DNA of 64,000 nucleotides from Euborellia annulipes (GCA_023213315.1 JAKCPI010026411.1:1-64000); one strand, 5' to 3'. Shown: positions 31,120 through 44,632, counted from the stretch's first letter. Notes: generated by a model from the sequence alone, not told the origin. Translations and numbers: made by a program.

Positions 31120-32080
31120 ATAGTGAGTTGATGATCTATTTTAGTGAGTATTGTCTTATTAAAAACAATCCTTAAGTCCCCTACAAGTTGTGTCGAGCAT
31201 GTGTGTTGTTATCTATAGGGCTCAGGGCGCATGTCCCCCTCATAGCCAAAAGAAATGTCTTCCTCGCCGCCATCGCTGGATCGATCCCCGTCCTAGGCCT
31301 ATTCTCCTTCACTTGCGCTTTCACTCCTCTTCAAATCCATTTGTATTTACTTTCCAACTTTGATAACCTTAAGATAAAAAGCAATTTAATCCTTTACTTA
31401 TTTTATCATTATTTTGATGATAATTATCATTTTTTTTACTCTTTAAAAACTCTATATCTAAAATGTTTAAAAATTTGTTTTTACTTTCTCATATATATAT
31501 TTAAAATGAAGGGAAAGTATAGCGATTTAAAAAAATTTCTATGTCTAATTCAACACGTTTTGAGATACTCTGAATCTTAAGAAAATGGCTCTAGTTTCTT
31601 GTGTGAGCAAAATAAAATAAATAAATTAATATTAATATTAACAACCTGCTAAGAAACAAAAAAAACTCTAGATTAATAATCTATGTCAATAATAATATTC
31701 AAAGATTATAACTTTTTAAGTATTTTTGGCATCTTAGCTCATACAGACTTTATCAACCATACAGACTTTAACGATACATTGTTTAAATGTCGGGGTCCAG
31801 GCACATTTATTTATACCATTTGGTATCCAAATGATTTAAATAAATATTCCTTGACTGCCTGGGATCCGAACCCGTACCCCTTGATTTTTGAAGATTATCA
31901 ATATTGTCAACACCTCTAAACTCTCGGCCACTGGGGGGGATTATAACTTAATAATAAAAATTTAAGTCAATAATGATAGTTTTTTATTTTTAGTTTAAAT
32001 GGCCTCAGATGCTGCAAAATGTTAATTCTTATATTAATTGAAAACTTCATATAACCTTATTAGAAACATTTTTAATTATT
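31120..32080. other. Non-genic region with diverged SINE
   Basis: 31790-31920 resembles SINE family 1 on the minus strand (ggcatttggtatccaaatg-like centre, then cctgggatccgaacccg). The remaining sequence is AT-rich with no supported exon. Confidence 0.45.
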
Positions 32081-32164
32081 AGAGTGAGTTGGATAGCTGA
32101 GTAGATTTTGTAGTAAGGTATAAAGAAAAGAGCAATTGCAGCTACTTTTATTTTGTTTAATAGT

Positions 32165-32217
32165 CACTTCAAGCCGACGTTTCGGTCAGATATACGATCA
32201 TCCTCAGGCCTGAAGTG
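32165..32217 (-). ncRNA. Hammerhead-like motif
   Basis: CTGAGGA 32207-32201 and GAAACGTC 32183-32176. Outer helix I cacttca/tgaagtg is seven perfect pairs. Confidence 0.5.
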
Positions 32218-32249
32218 TATCAAGTGAGTGTTGAGAAATTTTGTTGACA

Positions 32250-32302
32250 CACTTCAGCCCTGAAGATGATCGTGTATCTGGCCGAAACGTCAGCTTGAAG
32301 TG
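32250..32302 (+). ncRNA. Hammerhead-like motif
   Basis: CTGAAGA 32260-32266 and GAAACGTC 32284-32291. Outer helix I cacttca/tgaagtg is seven perfect pairs. ggaataaat follows downstream. Confidence 0.55.
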
Positions 32303-33170
32303 CCTTAATATACGGAATAAATCTAAGTTCAATTGCTCTTTTCTTCATTCCTTAATATATATTTTTAAATATTAATAAATGTCCAATAAGATTACCAAAA
32401 TATAAGTACGCCAGACGAATTGAAAACAAATTTGAAAAATTTTCTATGACAGAGAAAAGAAAAAAGATTGAAACACTTGGGGATTCTAGTATAATTGTTA
32501 TATTAATATTTTTTACTATACGTATATTCAAAAGGGTTTGACCTACTAAGTCACATACTTGCCGGAGGCCGGTAGCACAGCTAAAGTTGGTCTAAATAAA
32601 TAAATTAAAAATTATATTTGCATTTTTATATTGAAATCTTTAAGTAATATTGATATTATTGAGCCTTTAAAAAAAAAAATCTTATTTTTTGTTCATTATC
32701 TTAATGGTCATTGCACATGTTTTAACTTAAACAATGCGTAAAAGAACAAAAATACACTGGTACCAGTCGAAAAGGCACTGATGAAAATTAAAAATTGCTC
32801 TTTCGGTTTTCTACTGGCATCAGCATATGTAAACAATGCTTTAAGACTTACGTATGACTTTTAACAATTAAATACAAAGAATGAAAAAATTTAATAATCT
32901 TCTAACTTTATTAAATATTTCTTTTATAAAAAGTTCAATTAGAACATTCTTCTTATCATAACTTAGAATGTAATCGGAAGTTAGAAATATTCAGTGCTTT
33001 TTCTCAGTGGGGGTGAGGACAAGAATGGGTCGAACTGACCGAAACGTCGACTTGAAGTGCCTAATAAACGAAATAAAAAAAAAGTAATAGCTCCATTCGC
33101 TCTTTCTTTATTCCTTACTACAAGATCTACTCAGCTATCCACCTGACACTAATACATTATTATTTATATT

Positions 33171-33681
33171 ACTTTCTCTTACCTGTATATATGTTAATAT
33201 ATAGAGAGAGAAAGTATTGGATTCATGTCAAAAATTCGATGTCGAGATTTTGATAGATCTTCACGTTTTGAAGTCCCCTGAATCCAAAAAAGTGGTTTTC
33301 GCGACATGGTCTGTCTGTCTGTGTGTGTGTCTGTGAACAAAATATCTCAAGAACGAAAAGAGCTACGAGGTTAAAATTTTATATTTAAGTTAAACACCCC
33401 CCGGGACCGGAAAAATAAGCTTTTAATCAAAATCGGCCAAAGAGTACTAGTACTTACCTGATGTACTTTTTCAGTTTTTTTCGATTTTCTCTAAATTTGC
33501 TCCAACGATTTTTTTTAAATTCAAAAATCAATTATTTTTTAGATTCTCTTTAAAATGTATATTCTCATTTTGTCATTGAAATCTTCTGAAGACCACTTTA
33601 CTCTTGTACTCCATAGAAAAGATAGGAGAAATGGTTGCCATGGTAACAAAATATAAATATTTTCACATATAAATTTTACAT

Positions 33682-33712
<31 letters not shown>

Positions 33713-34091
33713 AAACATTCCCATTTTTTTTCTCATTCACACTCACACTCACACACACATTCACACGGTCTTTTCGGCAACTCAGGCCATTTAAGACTTT
33801 AGACGATAACCGTTGTAATTAATATATATATTGGGGGTTCAGGCATTTCTATTTAAGCCATCTGGTATCCAAATGGCTTAAATAAAATCATCGGACTGCC
33901 TGGGTCCGAACCCGCGACGTTTGGTATAGGAGGTAGGCATTTTACATCTTGAAAATCCAATGTTCCCTACTGCCGGGAACTAAATACATGTCGACACAAA
34001 AAATCTGGTGTGACAAGCACAGTACACAACTTTCGATTACCGAAGGTAAGAGAAAGTTGTGTGCTGTGGGACCAGTCACACCAGATTTTTT
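33171..34091 (+). mobile_element. Family A repeat interrupted by SINE
   Basis: Full-length copy beginning with the actttctcttacctg palindrome and ending with the ggtgtgac...gtcacaccagatttttt hairpin (34010-34091). SINE family 1 (about 33690-33950, minus) is inserted in the distal third. Confidence 0.82.
33715..33950 (-). repeat. tRNA-derived SINE family 1, truncated head
   Basis: Keeps the body (gtatccaaatggcttaaat), the B-box region (gggttcggaccc read on the minus strand) and the CACACT-rich tail. The A box is missing. Confidence 0.7.
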
Positions 34092-34764
34092 CAAAATCTA
34101 AACTAATATTCATTTTATATGACAGGTATATAGGCGTATACCGTAAATTGATTGATTTGGTATTTATTTCGATTTTTTGATCAATAAATGAAATAGTTGG
34201 GGTATGGGTGGGTTTCTTTGAAATAACCCTTTGTTAAATTTTTAATTTTTTTTTTATATGAAGGTTTCATTAATAAATAAAACCATTTCATTAATAAATA
34301 ATACCTGGAGAAAATCTCAAAGTCGAATTTTTTGACGATTACTTTATCTTTATATTCTATAAGTTAAAGTAAAAATCGAAAGGACTTTTTATAATTTTTT
34401 TATAAATTATTTTTTTCTATATAAATAACTATTAAAAAGCCCGTGGCTCAGAGAGAAGACATTAGCTTCTAGTATTAAAAAGTGATTTTTTTAAAGTGAA
34501 ACTTTTATTATATCACTACGAATTTTTTGGTTCTTCTATCAGCATGTCGCTTTGTAACGAGGTGACGTAAAAAGCCATAACGCTACAAGCTATGACGTCA
34601 CAATCCGTGACGACAAAAATAAGAAAGTTGAAATTTAATATATATAACGAATTATAAAAAAATAATTGTGAGATTTAATAATTCAATTTTTAAATTGATA
34701 AAATATAATTATTAAAATAATTTAAAATATTCAAATCTTCAATCGCAAAAAACAAAATTTTTTA

Positions 34765-36150
34765 ATTTCTTTCGGCCGAACCTCCTAAAAGTTGTCTTTT
34801 GGTTAGAAAATGATAATGGCAAAGTTTTAGCTAAATTGAGTAACGTTAACCCGTGCCTCATCGGGGTTAAAATTTTGAAAAAGTGCGATTTTATCTAAAC
34901 ATTCGCAGTTTTTACTTCATAAAACGAAAACCAAGATTCGTAGAAAAATTATTCTTGGCTCATTTCATAGCAATTTTAATTCTCTTGAGGTTTTATAATA
35001 ACTATTTTTTCATTAAAACGTATAGATTTAGAGATATTTACAAATTACCATTTCGGTTTTGATATATTGCTCTTTCTGAAAAATAAATGGAAAGTCACAT
35101 TATAGACCATTCGATATAACATTTTGCCGGAAAAATATTTCGAAGGGAATTAAATTTTTACTGGTTATTTGGGGGTACTCTAGAATGCCAATCCTAAGTT
35201 TTTGACCTCGAGGACCATGTGGGGGGAGGGGAGGGGGACAAAAACCTCAAAAATTTGAGAATTCTTCAGTTTTTTGCTTATATCTTGTAAACTATTCATA
35301 TTTTGTGAAATATAGCATAATTCAAAGTTGTAGAGCATTAAATTTGCTAAAATTTGGTACATAAAATTAATTCGTAGACCCAATACTAACGGCCGGTCAA
35401 AATTAAATAGAATTTTACTTTTCGAGAAAATTTATCTAAATTTGACCGGTCGTATTACGATTTATATTCGGTTTACAAATTCGTTTTATGTACCATATTT
35501 TAGTAAATCTAGTACTCTACAACTTTATTTAATGCTATGGTGGAGATAATATGGTTAGTTTACGCGGTATAACGAAAAACTGAAAAAGACCAACATTTTT
35601 GTGCTCTTACTTTTGACCGACCGTATTTCGGTTAATATTGAGTTTACAAATACATTTTATGTAGGAAAGCTTAGTAATCTAATCCTCTACAACTTTGTAT
35701 AGGACTAGGGTAAAAAAAATATGTTTAGTTTACGAAATATATGAGAAAAACTGAAAAAAGTTAAAGATTTTTGAGGTTTTTTCCTCCTCTACCCCCTCCA
35801 AGTTAAGAGAGGGTCGTCCAAGTCGAAGACTTAGGATAGACAATCTGGCGTACCCTCAAATAACGTGTAAAAATTTAATTCACTTCGGAATACTTTCTAG
35901 GTAAAACGTAGATAATAACATGACTATTCGTTTTTTCTGATTTTTTTTTCATTTCTAGTAAATTTGTCCAACATTGACCAGTCGTATTTCGGTTAGTATT
36001 TTTTAAGTAAAATTTTAACCCCGATGAGGCACGGGTTAACGTTACTCAATTTAGCTAAAACTTTGCCATTATCATTTTCTAACCAAAAGACAACTTTTAG
36101 GAGGTTCGGCCGAAAGAAATTAAAAAATTTTGTTTTTTGCGGCCACCCTA
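34765..36150. repeat. Large foldback, about 1.38 kb, with internal repeats
   Basis: Outer arms of about 120 bp (34770-34880 against 36015-36135) are near-perfect inverted repeats containing gaggttcggccgaaagaaat and acccgtgcctcatcgggg. Inside are three diverged units of about 200 bp with ttgaccg(a/g)ccgtatt, gtttacaaat and tctacaactttg, one of them inverted. No coding frame is convincing. Confidence 0.75.
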
Positions 36151-37126
36151 CTGTATATATATAATCCAGGGGGCGAAGCCCTCATGGCTAATTACTAAAT
36201 AAATATTGTTCTCAGTTTTTAACATGCGTCTATTGATTTCCTATTTTCCAATTGTTAAGTTAAGATTAAAAACGCGATTTTAATAACCTTAATTGAATAA
36301 TTTTCTGAAAATTTTCAGTTAAACGCCTACGATCCGAAAAAAGTTTCACTTGCATCGTGGTTTCATAAAACCACACAATGATTTTTTTTTTAAATCTTTT
36401 GAATTAAATAGGGGTACCTAATTTCATAAAAAACTGATTCTATTTGAGCATATAAAATTTAATTCCAAAATCCCAACCAGAAGTTGGTCAGAGTCACAGT
36501 CACATCAGTGAATTATTTACTTATTTATTATAAAGCGAAAAAGGCCCCATAAAGGACATGGTCGAACCAAAATCCTCTTCCGTTTGGGATTACTTATAAT
36601 TTTCAATCTTAAAATAAAAGTAAGATTTCTTATAATTATTTATTAATTTCTTTTCAAGAAGTAATGAGAAATCGTTATAATCAAGTAAGCTAACGGAATT
36701 TTAACCTTTTTCGAATTCTACTTCTTTGTAGGAGAGGATTTCCTTTCCTTGATTTTTTTATTTGACCTATTTTACTTTGTTCAAATTTTTTTTTTTTTTT
36801 TTTTTTTGATATCAACTAATTCTGATATTTGTATGTTCAGCTCTTCTTTTTTTTTGACCGTTTATTCAAAGGTATATTTATATAATTTATTTGTTTTTAT
36901 ATCCTACAAAAAGTGAATAATATTTGGAAGTTCCAAATGACACAAAAAATCAGGAATGATTCATGAAAAGAATTTAATTAAAATTAAATTTTTTTTACAC
37001 AATAATGATAAAACTCATGTCTTATAAATGGAGTTTCAAAAGTTAGTTTTCCTGCCAAACTAATAAACAAATTTTGTAAAGAGAGGCGATATGGATGAAC
37101 CCCTCTTCCTTAAAATATATTTTTTT

Positions 37127-37798
37127 ACTTTCTCTTACCTCTATATATGTTAATATATATAGAGAGAAAAGTATTGGATTCTTGTCAAAAATTTGATGTC
37201 GAGATTTTGATGGATATACACGTTTTGAGGTCCCCTGAATCCAAAAAAGTGGTTTTCGCGGCATGGTCTGTCCGTCTGTGTGTGTGTGTGTGTGTGTCTG
37301 CGAACAAAATATCTCAAGAACGAAAAGAGCTAGGAAATTGAAATTTTATATTTGAGTTAGGCACCCCATGGGGCGTTACACGAAGCTTTTGAACAAAACT
37401 AGTAGTACTAGTACTTTACTGATGTAATTTTTCATTTTTTTTTTTTTAGATTTTCTAAAAATTCGCTCCAATTTTGATTAATTTGATTATTCAAAGATTT
37501 TGATTAAAATTCAAAAATCAATTATTTTTTGGATTCCTTTTAAAATGTATATCCTCATTTTGTCATTGAAATCTTCTGAAGACCACTTTACTCTTGTACT
37601 CAATAGAAAAGATAGGAGAAATGGTTCCTATGGTCACAAAATATAAATATTTTCCTATACTTATAAATTTTACATCTTGAAAATCGAATGTACCGTACTA
37701 TCGGGAACTAAATATATGTCGACACAAAAAATCTGGTGTAACAAGCACAGAACACAACTTTCGATTACCGAAGGTGCGCCAGTCATACCAGATTTTTT
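37127..37798 (+). mobile_element. Family A repeat, full length
   Basis: Same order of blocks as at 43954-44632. The terminal hairpin is shortened by about 20 bp between cgaaggt and gcgccagtcat. Confidence 0.8.
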
Positions 37799-38029
37799 AA
37801 AACTATCTTTCTAATTAATAACAAAGGGAAGCAGTCGGTTGATTCTCATTGAAGAAGGAACGAGCATAAATAACTTTCACAACTTGACTTAAACAATATG
37901 CCCTCGATTCTGATAGAGATTTTTATGATGAACACATCATATAATTTACATAAAAGGCAATGAAAAAGTCCATCATTTACCCAGCTAAATATTTATTAAA
38001 TAAACATATAAAACTGATCCAATAATAAG

Positions 38030-38260
38030 TCGACGTTTGGGGATACTTAACACCTTCCTTCATCAGGACTAATGTGGTTATTAGTAAATTAACCCTCATT
38101 GGTTTCGTCATTCGGGAATGAAATTGATAGTATTGTCAATATTGATCAATTTCATTCTGACGAAACCCGTAAGGGTTAATTTACTAATAATCACATTAGT
38201 CCAGATGAAGGGAGGCGTTTAGTCTCCCAAAACGACGACTATATATTGGAATAAATTTAT
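38030..38260. repeat. Foldback with decayed hammerhead-like motifs
   Basis: The left minus copy reads CTGATGA - stem - CAAACGTC (G12 position changed) and the right copy is more degraded. The arms share gggttaatttactaataa and its inverse. AATAAA follows near 38251. Confidence 0.55.
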
Positions 38261-38970
38261 CCTGAAAATACATCCAGCATTATTTAATTAACTGGAAACC
38301 GATTGGTTGCCTATCAACAGGCGTTTTTGAAATTTGTTCATTTTAAACACTCTTTACAGATCATCAGTGAAAAGGCACTGATCTAAACAATTGTCCATTT
38401 ATGATTGTAAACATTTTTTTTAATCTGTCAGGAAGGAGAAAGAGATGATGAAATTTCATTTCTTAATAGATTGCAAAATTTAATAACTTAAAAAAAAAAA
38501 AAAAATTATACCTTGAGACTCCCACTCACTGACTATCCTATCTCATAATACTTATTTTCATACTTAAGTTTAAAATTTGTAAACATAGAAAAGTTTGTTT
38601 TTTTTATCTGGAACCCATCCAAAATTTTGAATTTGTATAGTTCCTGGATTTATCTATTATTGGCTAGATCTTATATTTAAAATTGAAATTTCATTTGATT
38701 TTAAAGGCAAGAAGAGAGGGGTATAGAGAGATAAAACCTATCCTCGTATACTCGAATCAAGCAACGTTTTCGTGATATTTATATAATGAAAGCTCCCGAA
38801 TGGTAATTAATGGAAGTAGAATTCGTTAGCCAACTATTAAGATGAATAAAGTGATTTCCGATTTATGTTTACTACCTGAGGGAATGCTTTAACGTACATG
38901 AAAGCACAAAGAAATGTATTTATTAGAAATTTCGATATTTGAAAATACTGTATATTTTTAAAGACATTTT

Positions 38971-39759
38971 ACTTTCTCTTACCTCTATATATGTTAAAAT
39001 ATAGAGAGAGAAAGTATTGGATGCATGTCAAAAATTCGATGTCGAGATTTTGATGGATATACACGTTTTGAGGTCCCCTGGGTTCAAAAAAAGTGGTTTT
39101 CGCGACATGGTCTGTCTGCCTTTGAACAAAATATCTCAAGAACGAAAAGAGCTAGGAGGTTGAAATTTATGTTTAAGGGCACCCCCATGGGACGTGACAC
39201 GAAGCTTTTGAACAAATTCGACCAAAGTGTACTAGTACTTTTTCAGTTTTTTTTCGATTTTCTCAAAATTCGCTCCGACGATTTTGATTAAAATTCAAAA
39301 ATCAATTATTTTTTTAGATGTTCTTTAAGATGTTTTTGTCATTGAAGGTTTCTGAAGTTCACTTTACTCCTGTACTCCATAGAAAAGATAGGAGAAATGG
39401 TTGCCATGATAGCAAAATATAAATATTTTCCCATGTTTATAAATTTTACCTCTTGAATTCTAATACATGTATATCAATGGAAACTTAAAAAAAAAAACAC
39501 ACTCACACTTTTTTCTCATTCACACTCACACTCACACATATTTCCACAGTCTTTACGCCAAATTAGGCCATTTAAGACTTTGACGATAACCGTTGTAATT
39601 AATATATATATTGGGGGTCCAGGCATTTCTATTCAAGTCAATATGAAATTAAATTTATGTTGACAAAAAAAAATATGGTGTTTCAAGCACAGTACACAAG
39701 TTTCTCTTGCCGAAGGGTAATAGAAAGTTGTGTGCTGTGCGACCAGTCACAGATTTTTT
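38971..39759 (+). mobile_element. Family A repeat with truncated SINE inside
   Basis: Both terminal palindromes are recognisable. A CACACT-rich SINE family 1 tail and body piece lies at about 39495-39640. More diverged than the copy at 43954. Confidence 0.75.
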
Positions 39760-39769
39760 CAAATAGGAA

Positions 39770-41385
39770 CTTATTATTATTATTATTATGGAAGTTTTTA
39801 ATTTATATTAATTATTTATTAAAAATATAATTACTGTACCACATTTCGACTGCAGAATAAATAGAATATAAATAATTAATACAAATATGGTGTATAATTA
39901 AAAACTTCCATAATAATAATACAAACCACAAAAGCTTTAATAAACAGGAACGTATTTAATTTAGAATAATATGAAAACACTGTTTATTAATCTATCCCAA
40001 ATTATGGTATACATTTCCGTTTTTATTTTAATTAGAATATTTTAAACAAATCTTGATTCGGAATTTAAAAATTTAAACGAAAACTGTAAAATTGCATTAC
40101 GTTGGTCACAAATCAATTGCTTAGATTTTATCGATCTCTTATACATAAACCACTATTTTCTTTAATTATAGCTTCTATATTATCTTCTAAATTTTAACTG
40201 ATATAAATCGGTGCTTCCCATCGGGGGTAATTTGAAAATGAGCCTTGTACTTTATTCTTACAATTTTCTAATGAATTTCTAAAATCCTTAGGGTCGATTG
40301 CTTCAATTCTAATTATCTATTAATAGCTATCCCTCGGATAAGCTAGCTGACTAGCCTTTTCAGTTATAGTTAAGCTAATCATATGATTAAATAACAGCCC
40401 AGGTCGTAGTTAGTTATCTAAGAACCTAAGGGGTAAAATCAAAATCACAAGCCTTTTCTTTAATTTTTAAATTTTTGTTAAAAATTAATTAATTTTAATT
40501 ATTTTAGTTTTTAATAGGCCTATTTATTTTAATTAATTTTTACTTTCTCCAGTATAAGTCACAAAAAGTTCTGGTGCCAAATAAATAAATAAAAAAAAAA
40601 ACAACTGTATATCATAACTTGGGACCGAATCAGTATTATTGTACTTCATTATTTATTGTAGTCGTTATTTTGAAACATCATCTAATTTTACACTTTTAGG
40701 ATAATATTTTACACAGCACTTTTCTATTTGTTTATATCTCTTTCTGTTTTTGCTTTCTGGAAAGACTACGGGAAAAGGAGAATTTAGTTAAAAAAAATAA
40801 TGGGGTGAGTTGTGTTTTTAGATTCAATTAATTTTTTCATTAGATTTGCACAACTATACACATGGCTTTAAAAAGCACATGCTTCTCACTTCGCATAATT
40901 TTTAATGTTAATCATTTCATTAACATTTTCGCTAAGCTACTAGAATAGAATATAAACATTCATAATTAGTTTGTTTTAAAGAGAATTTTTATAAATAAAA
41001 AAATCATGCTTATTTTTTTATTAAATTAGAAAAAATAATTCACCTCTTATTCTAGATATTTTTCTGAGCTTTGACGAAATGCTTCACTTTTTCGAACATT
41101 ATAGTAGTATTATATTAATAGATATTACTTCCTCTAAAAAAAAAAAGATGGGGGGGGGTCCCCTTTTTCTCTTTTGTAGAAGAAATAAATAAATATAACA
41201 TACTTCTCTGCCCCTTCCCTCCTCTACTACAAAAATATAAAAATTAAAAAAATATATTTAATTTTTTTTTATAATATATTATATTAAAATTATTTATATG
41301 AGAGCGTTTTGTTTAAAGATCTAGTAGTAGGCCTATAATGAGAATATTTTTTAACAATTTTTTTTCTCTCCTAGATATGTATAAT
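39770..41385. other. AT-rich region without genes
   Basis: 39770-39930 is a short foldback (taataataatgg...ccataataataa type arms). The rest shows no coding or transposon signature I can support. Confidence 0.4.
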
Positions 41386-41389
41386 ATAG

Positions 41390-42428
41390 AAAGTATTGCG
41401 ATCATGTCAAAAATTCGATGTCGTGATTTTGATGGAAATACATGTTTTGAGTGTCCCCTGGGTTCAAAAAAGTGTCCGCAAATTGCTCTGCGTGTGTTTG
41501 TGTGTGTCTGTCTCTATGTGTAGACATTTTTAAGCATGAAGGAAATGAGCTACGAGGTTGAAATTTTATATTTAAGTTAGACAAGCCCCTGAGGGGTGAA
41601 AATAAGCTTTTGAACAAAATCGGCCAAAAAGTACTATTACTGTTACTGATGTTCTTTTTCAGTTTTTTTTTTAATTTTCTCAAAATTCACTCTATCGATT
41701 TTGATTTAAATTGATAATTCACTTATTTTTTTGATCCTCTTTAAAATGTATATTCTCATTTTGCCCATAAAATTGTTTGAAGCACACTTTCCTGATGTAT
41801 TTCAGATTTTTCAAATTCATTTTCCAGCTCTTCCTTCCATAGAGCCATTGTTAAATCCTTATGGCATGGGGGTGGCCGGGGGGGGGGGGGGGGGGTTTCC
41901 CCCCCTCCCTTTTTTCTTAAAAATTAAAAAAAATATAGGGAATATTTTTTTCTTTTGGGGTTTTTTTTTACCCCCCCCCCCCCCCCATTAATTTTTTTTT
42001 TTTTTTTTTTTTTTTTATATTATTTTATTTCCCCCCGGGGGGGGGGGGGCCCCCCCGGGGGGGGGTCCCCCCCCCCCTCGCTTATGGGGATTTGCATGTA
42101 AATTTCGATTCAAAAGGGGGTTCTTTGGAACTTTCAAAAAATTAAAAAAAAAAAATTTCTTATAAAATTTTGATAATTTGGGATTCTATATTGTGAATAA
42201 AATGTCCAAATATGAGATTAAAATTTTGAAAAATACGTAATCATAGTTTATTTCAAGAAGTCAACATTTAAAACGCAAGTTTGGAACTAACGTGCTCTGG
42301 GAACAAGGGCCGCCGAAAGTCGCCGAACCGAAGGGCCCAAAAGGGGGGGGGGGGGGGGGGGGGGGGACTAAATATATCTCGATACAAAAAAAAAATCTTC
42401 TTGATGACTAGTCACATCAGATTTTTTG
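41390..42428. mobile_element. Old family A-related repeat with homopolymer block
   Basis: 41395-41770 matches family A (gtcaaaaattcgatgtcg, then a tgtgtctgtct microsatellite). 41810-42420 matches the inverse of 47460-47880. Between aatccttat and ggggatttgcatg, positions 41868-42078 are runs of G, C and T. Confidence 0.6.
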
Positions 42429-43310
42429 ATCAAGGAATTATCCTGAAAATTATCGTTAAACTCCTTATTTACAGTATTTGTAATCGCAGTATTTTTAAAG
42501 AAATTTTATTTTTTTTTTTTTTTAAGAATAAACAACTAAAGTAAATGAATTTGAATTTCAGATAAATTATTATTATCTTCTAATTTATTAATCTTATTGC
42601 TTACGCATCGCCTTGAAAATAATTGATAAATACAAAATAAGAATTTAAAATAAAATTGTGTTGGCTTTATTCATTTATCTCGAAAACGATAAATTTGACT
42701 GACCATTATTATTTATGAATAGATTAATATAATTTTCCGCATATTCCTTTTATTTAAATTAGTGAAAATATATTAAAATATATTAAACAGAATACTAATA
42801 AATTTTCTTTAGAGGAGGATATGGAAGATCGAATATGGAAGTATCGATTAATTAATTAATACAGAGCAAGCTAAATACAGAAACCAAAAAATTAATAAAA
42901 ATTGAGAAGTTACTGGCATTATATAAGATTAAAGTATATAAATTGGAATCCTTTATGCCAAATAAATGGACGTTTCGACCGCGCTTTAGGAAAGTCGCTA
43001 ATTTCTATTATTCCCAGATTTATATGCAATTACATATCATATTTGCAAACATATTCGTATTTTACCTGAAAACCAATGAATTCTACCTACCAGTTAGGTA
43101 TTAATTTTGCATAGCCTATATGGTGAATACTGAATAAAGTTGCATATTTAAACTTTTTGCATATTTTTAACATTTTTGTGAAAAAGTTTTTTTTTTTTAA
43201 TTTTTTAAATCCGTAAAGGAAGAATAGTGGGCAATACTTTTAACTATTAATAGAACCACATGAATTTACTTATGTAATTATTTCCTTATTTCTTTTCACT
43301 TTCTTTTACT

Positions 43311-43900
43311 TATATATTTTAATATATATGAGAGAGACAGTCAGAACTCTGATGGATATATACGCGTTTTGAGGTTACCTGAGCCCAAAAAATTAGGCCT
43401 GTGTGGAAATAACGAAAAGAGCTAGGAAGTTTAAAATTTCACATTGAAATTAGTGCTTTTCGCATCATGACCTGTCTGTGTGTGTTCGCCTGTCTGTCCA
43501 GGGACGTCATTTTAGGGGGGGGGGGGGGCAGGGGACATTTCCTCCCTCCAAGGCTTAGAAAAAAATAGTAAATTCTGAGCTTAGTCCCCTATTTACAAAC
43601 AAACTTGCACTCTCTCTTTATAAATAACAAGCAAAACCTGAAATGACGTCACTGTATCTGTCTGTGAACAAAATCTCTCAAAAAGTACTAGTAGTATATT
43701 GCTGATGTAATTTTTCAGTTTTATCTATTTTCTCAAAATTCACTCTTACGATTAGTATTAAAATTCATAAATCGATTATTATGTAGATGGCTTTTAAAAT
43801 GTATATTCTCATTTTGCTCTCAAAATTGTTGAACTATACTTTACTTCATAGGGAAAAGAAGATAAATGGTTATCATGGAAACAAAATTTAACAATTGAAT
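43311..43900 (+). mobile_element. Old family A copy, split by later insertions
   Basis: Diverged family A sequence whose distal end resumes at about 46050-46205 (catgtcgacag-like word and the ggtgtaac...gtcacaccagatttttt hairpin). About 2.1 kb of younger repeats now lies between the two parts. Confidence 0.65.
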
Positions 43901-43953
43901 ACATATAAACGAGTAGATTCATTCTTGGACTGCAGTAGGTTTTTTTTTTTTTT

Positions 43954-44632
43954 TACTTTCTCGTACCTCTATATATATGTTAATATATAGAGAGAGAAAG
44001 TATTGGATTCATGTCAAAAATTCGATGTCGAGATTTTGATGGATCTTCACGTTTTGAGGTCCCCTGAATCCAAAAAAGTGGTTTTCGCGACATGGTCTGT
44101 CTGTGTGTCTGTGTGTGTGTCTGTGTGTGTGTCTGTGAACAAAATATCTCAAGAACGAAAAGAGCTAGGAAGTTGAAATTTTATATTTAAGTTAGGCACC
44201 CCCATGGGACGTGACACGAAGCTTTTGAACAAAATCGACCAAAGAGTACTAGTACTTTACTGATTCACTTTTTCAGTTTTTTTCGATTTTCTCTAAATTT
44301 GCTCCAACGATTTTTTTAAAATTCAAAAATCAATTATTTTTTAGATTCTCTATAAAATGTATATTCTCATTTTGTGATTGAAATCTTCTGAAGACCACTT
44401 TACTCTTGTACTCCATAGAAAAGATAGGAGAAATGGTTGCCATGGTATCAAAATATAAATATTTTCCCATACTTAGAAATTTTACATCTTGAATTCAATT
44501 GTACCCTACTGTCGGAAACTAAATACATGTCGACACAAAAAATCTGGTGTGACAAGCACAGTACACAACTTTCGATTACCGAAGGTAAGAGAAAGTTGTG
44601 TGCTGTGCGCCAGTCACACCAGATTTTTTTTT
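43954..44632 (+). mobile_element. Family A repeat, best-preserved copy
   Basis: Order: 5' palindrome (43954-43999), gtcaaaaattcgatgtcgag, TGTG/TCTG microsatellite (44096-44138), AT-rich body, then the long 3' hairpin (about 44540-44631) whose inner stem is cacaactttc/gaaagttgtg and outer stem aatctggtgtgac/gtcacaccagatt. Ends in a T run. No ORF of note, so it is non-autonomous. Confidence 0.85.

Larger units (their letters stand above)
32084..32350. repeat. Foldback with two intact hammerhead-like motifs
   Basis: The arms share agagcaattg and its inverse, cacttcaagc, and the motif boxes. A related, more damaged copy lies at 32760-33140, where only the right half (gaccgaaacgtcgacttgaagtg) is well kept. 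Confidence 0.7.

Noticed and set aside
31084..31131. Coding call for the peptide MDLAMPYKN at the putative first exon
   Set aside because: No downstream exon in matching phase was found, so only a promoter/first-exon candidate is reported.
32762..32812. Another hammerhead-like copy (CTGATGA followed by a TTTCGG word)
   Set aside because: The GAAA-GTC box is not in a workable position. It is at best a decayed relic.
41731..41991. 86-codon frame with Gly and Pro runs
   Set aside because: It crosses the homopolymer block and is not a credible protein.
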